From contig NZ_JAILXZ010000001.1 in the NCBI RefSeq assembly GCF_020179475.1, positions 496,001-560,000 of the forward strand: a stretch of DNA of 64,000 nucleotides. Reading direction: 5' to 3'. The notes beneath the pieces are model-generated. The model searched no databases. It was given only the letters and a program-made list of their open reading frames with translations, and was not told the DNA's origin. The DNA is from Novosphingobium huizhouense. GTDB lineage: Bacteria > Pseudomonadota > Alphaproteobacteria > Sphingomonadales > Sphingomonadaceae. Numbering within the stretch: position 1 is the first letter of the stretch; each line of letters begins with the position of its first letter. Shown in pieces: positions 63,394 through 64,000 of this stretch. The position numbers and the translations under genes were made by a program.

Positions 63394-64000
63394 TCAGGCT
63401 TCGACAGCCTCTTCGGCCGCCGGTTCGTCCATCGCGCCGAGGTCCGCACCCGAAGCGATCATCGCGTCGCGGCCACCCTTGGTGGCGGCGGCGGCAACGG
63501 CTTCGCAGTACAGGCGGATCGCGCGGCTGGCGTCGTCGTTGGCCGGGATCGGGAAGGCGATGCCGTCGGGCGAGACGTTCGAATCGAGGATCGCGACGAC
63601 CGGGATGCCGAGCACGTTGGCTTCCTTGATCGCCAGCTCTTCCTTGTTGGCGTCGATCACGAACATCACGTCGGGAATGCCGCCCATGTCGCGGATGCCG
63701 CCGAGCGAGAGCTCGAACTTGTCACGCTCGCGGGTGAGCTGGAGCACTTCCTTCTTGGTGAGGCCGGTGGTGTCGCCCGAGAGCTGCTCTTCCAGCGCCT
63801 TGTAGCGCTTGATCGAGCCCGAGATCGTCTTCCAGTTGGTGAGCATGCCGCCCAGCCAGCGGTGGTTGACGTAGTGCTGGCCCGAAGCGCGCGCGGCCTG
63901 GGCGATCGGCTCCTGCGCCTGGCGCTTGGTGCCGACGAACAGAACCTTGCCGCCCGCCTGGACGGTCGCCTGGATGAATTCGAGCGCGCGCGCCATCAGC
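63394..64000 (-). CDS. rpsB: Ribosomal protein S2, C-terminal part
   Basis: The gene is cut by the window edge; about 200 residues are visible and roughly the first 55-60 are outside. [44 protein letters not shown] and [17 protein letters not shown] are clear S2 sequence. The C-terminus ends in an acidic Ala/Glu tail ([12 protein letters not shown]). S2 is a late-assembling 30S protein on which S1 depends. An ATG visible at 63996 is internal, not the real start. Confidence 0.97.
   Translation of the reverse strand, partial: LMARALEFIQATVQAGGKVLFVGTKRQAQEPIAQAARASGQHYVNHRWLGGMLTNWKTISGSIKRYKALEEQLSGDTTGLTKKEVLQLTRERDKFELSLGGIRDMGGIPDVMFVIDANKEELAIKEANVLGIPVVAILDSNVSPDGIAFPIPANDDASRAIRLYCEAVAAAATKGGRDAMIASGADLGAMDEPAAEEAVEA

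Overview
The window is chromosomal DNA from a high-GC alphaproteobacterium, most likely a Sphingomonadales member (Sphingomonas or Novosphingobium type). Three things point there. The right end carries the run rpsB-tsf-pyrH-frr-uppS-cdsA-dxr-rseP-bamA-ompH-fabZ (all on the minus strand), there are two TonB-dependent receptors, and there is a copy of the 19-base repeat CCCTGAGCTTGTCGAAGGG that I know from sphingomonad genomes. Genus-level assignment is not possible by eye.

Layout. 1-12.1 kb: housekeeping and envelope genes, namely the C-terminus of a membrane pyrophosphatase, a tesB-type thioesterase, a haem-oxygenase-fold protein, two exported proteins, uvrC, a PilZ protein, a TonB receptor with a Gly/Pro-rich insert, and the compact run infA-maf-RNase E/G-like-yacG that ends at tRNA-Phe. 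12.15-24.03 kb: an integrative element in the 3' end of tRNA-Phe, with visibly lower GC. It holds a P4-type integrase, an unrecognised 312-aa protein, a small regulator pair, a second tyrosine recombinase, and a type I restriction-modification operon in which an FRG-domain gene sits between hsdS and hsdR. Both ends carry direct pairs of a TGGGGGCC-type motif at 12-base spacing (probable integrase arm sites), and the right end carries an imperfect copy of the tRNA 3' end.

24.1-36.0 kb: a catabolic cluster, made of SDR, aldehyde dehydrogenase, Zn alcohol dehydrogenase, TonB receptor, AraC regulator, enoyl-CoA hydratase, APH-type kinase-like protein, acyl-CoA dehydrogenase, HSD10-type SDR and TetR regulator. 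Two of its operons share a near-identical palindromic operator (TTAATCG-NN-CRATTAA). Together the genes would import a hydrophobic alcohol or acid, oxidise it to the acid and pass the CoA ester into beta-oxidation-like steps; the substrate is unknown. 36.0-38.1 kb: GFA protein, ThuA-like exported protein and a MarR regulator.

38.3-45.1 kb: a leucine/isovalerate operon (ivd, mccB, mccA, maoC) under a divergent LysR gene. Two repeat-type insertions interrupt it: a 145-bp nested inverted repeat, and a 502-bp cassette carrying a DUF559 nuclease-like gene inside inverted-repeat arms. 45.1-53 kb: low-molecular-weight phosphatase, an acyltransferase/2-oxoacid dehydrogenase E1-fusion pair, a Tat-exported glycerophosphodiesterase, and a four-gene overlapping operon (SnoaL-like, GNAT, carbon-nitrogen hydrolase, SBF transporter). 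53-64 kb: the conserved translation, isoprenoid, phospholipid and outer-membrane assembly cluster, in which uppS, cdsA, dxr and rseP are linked by overlapping non-ATG starts.
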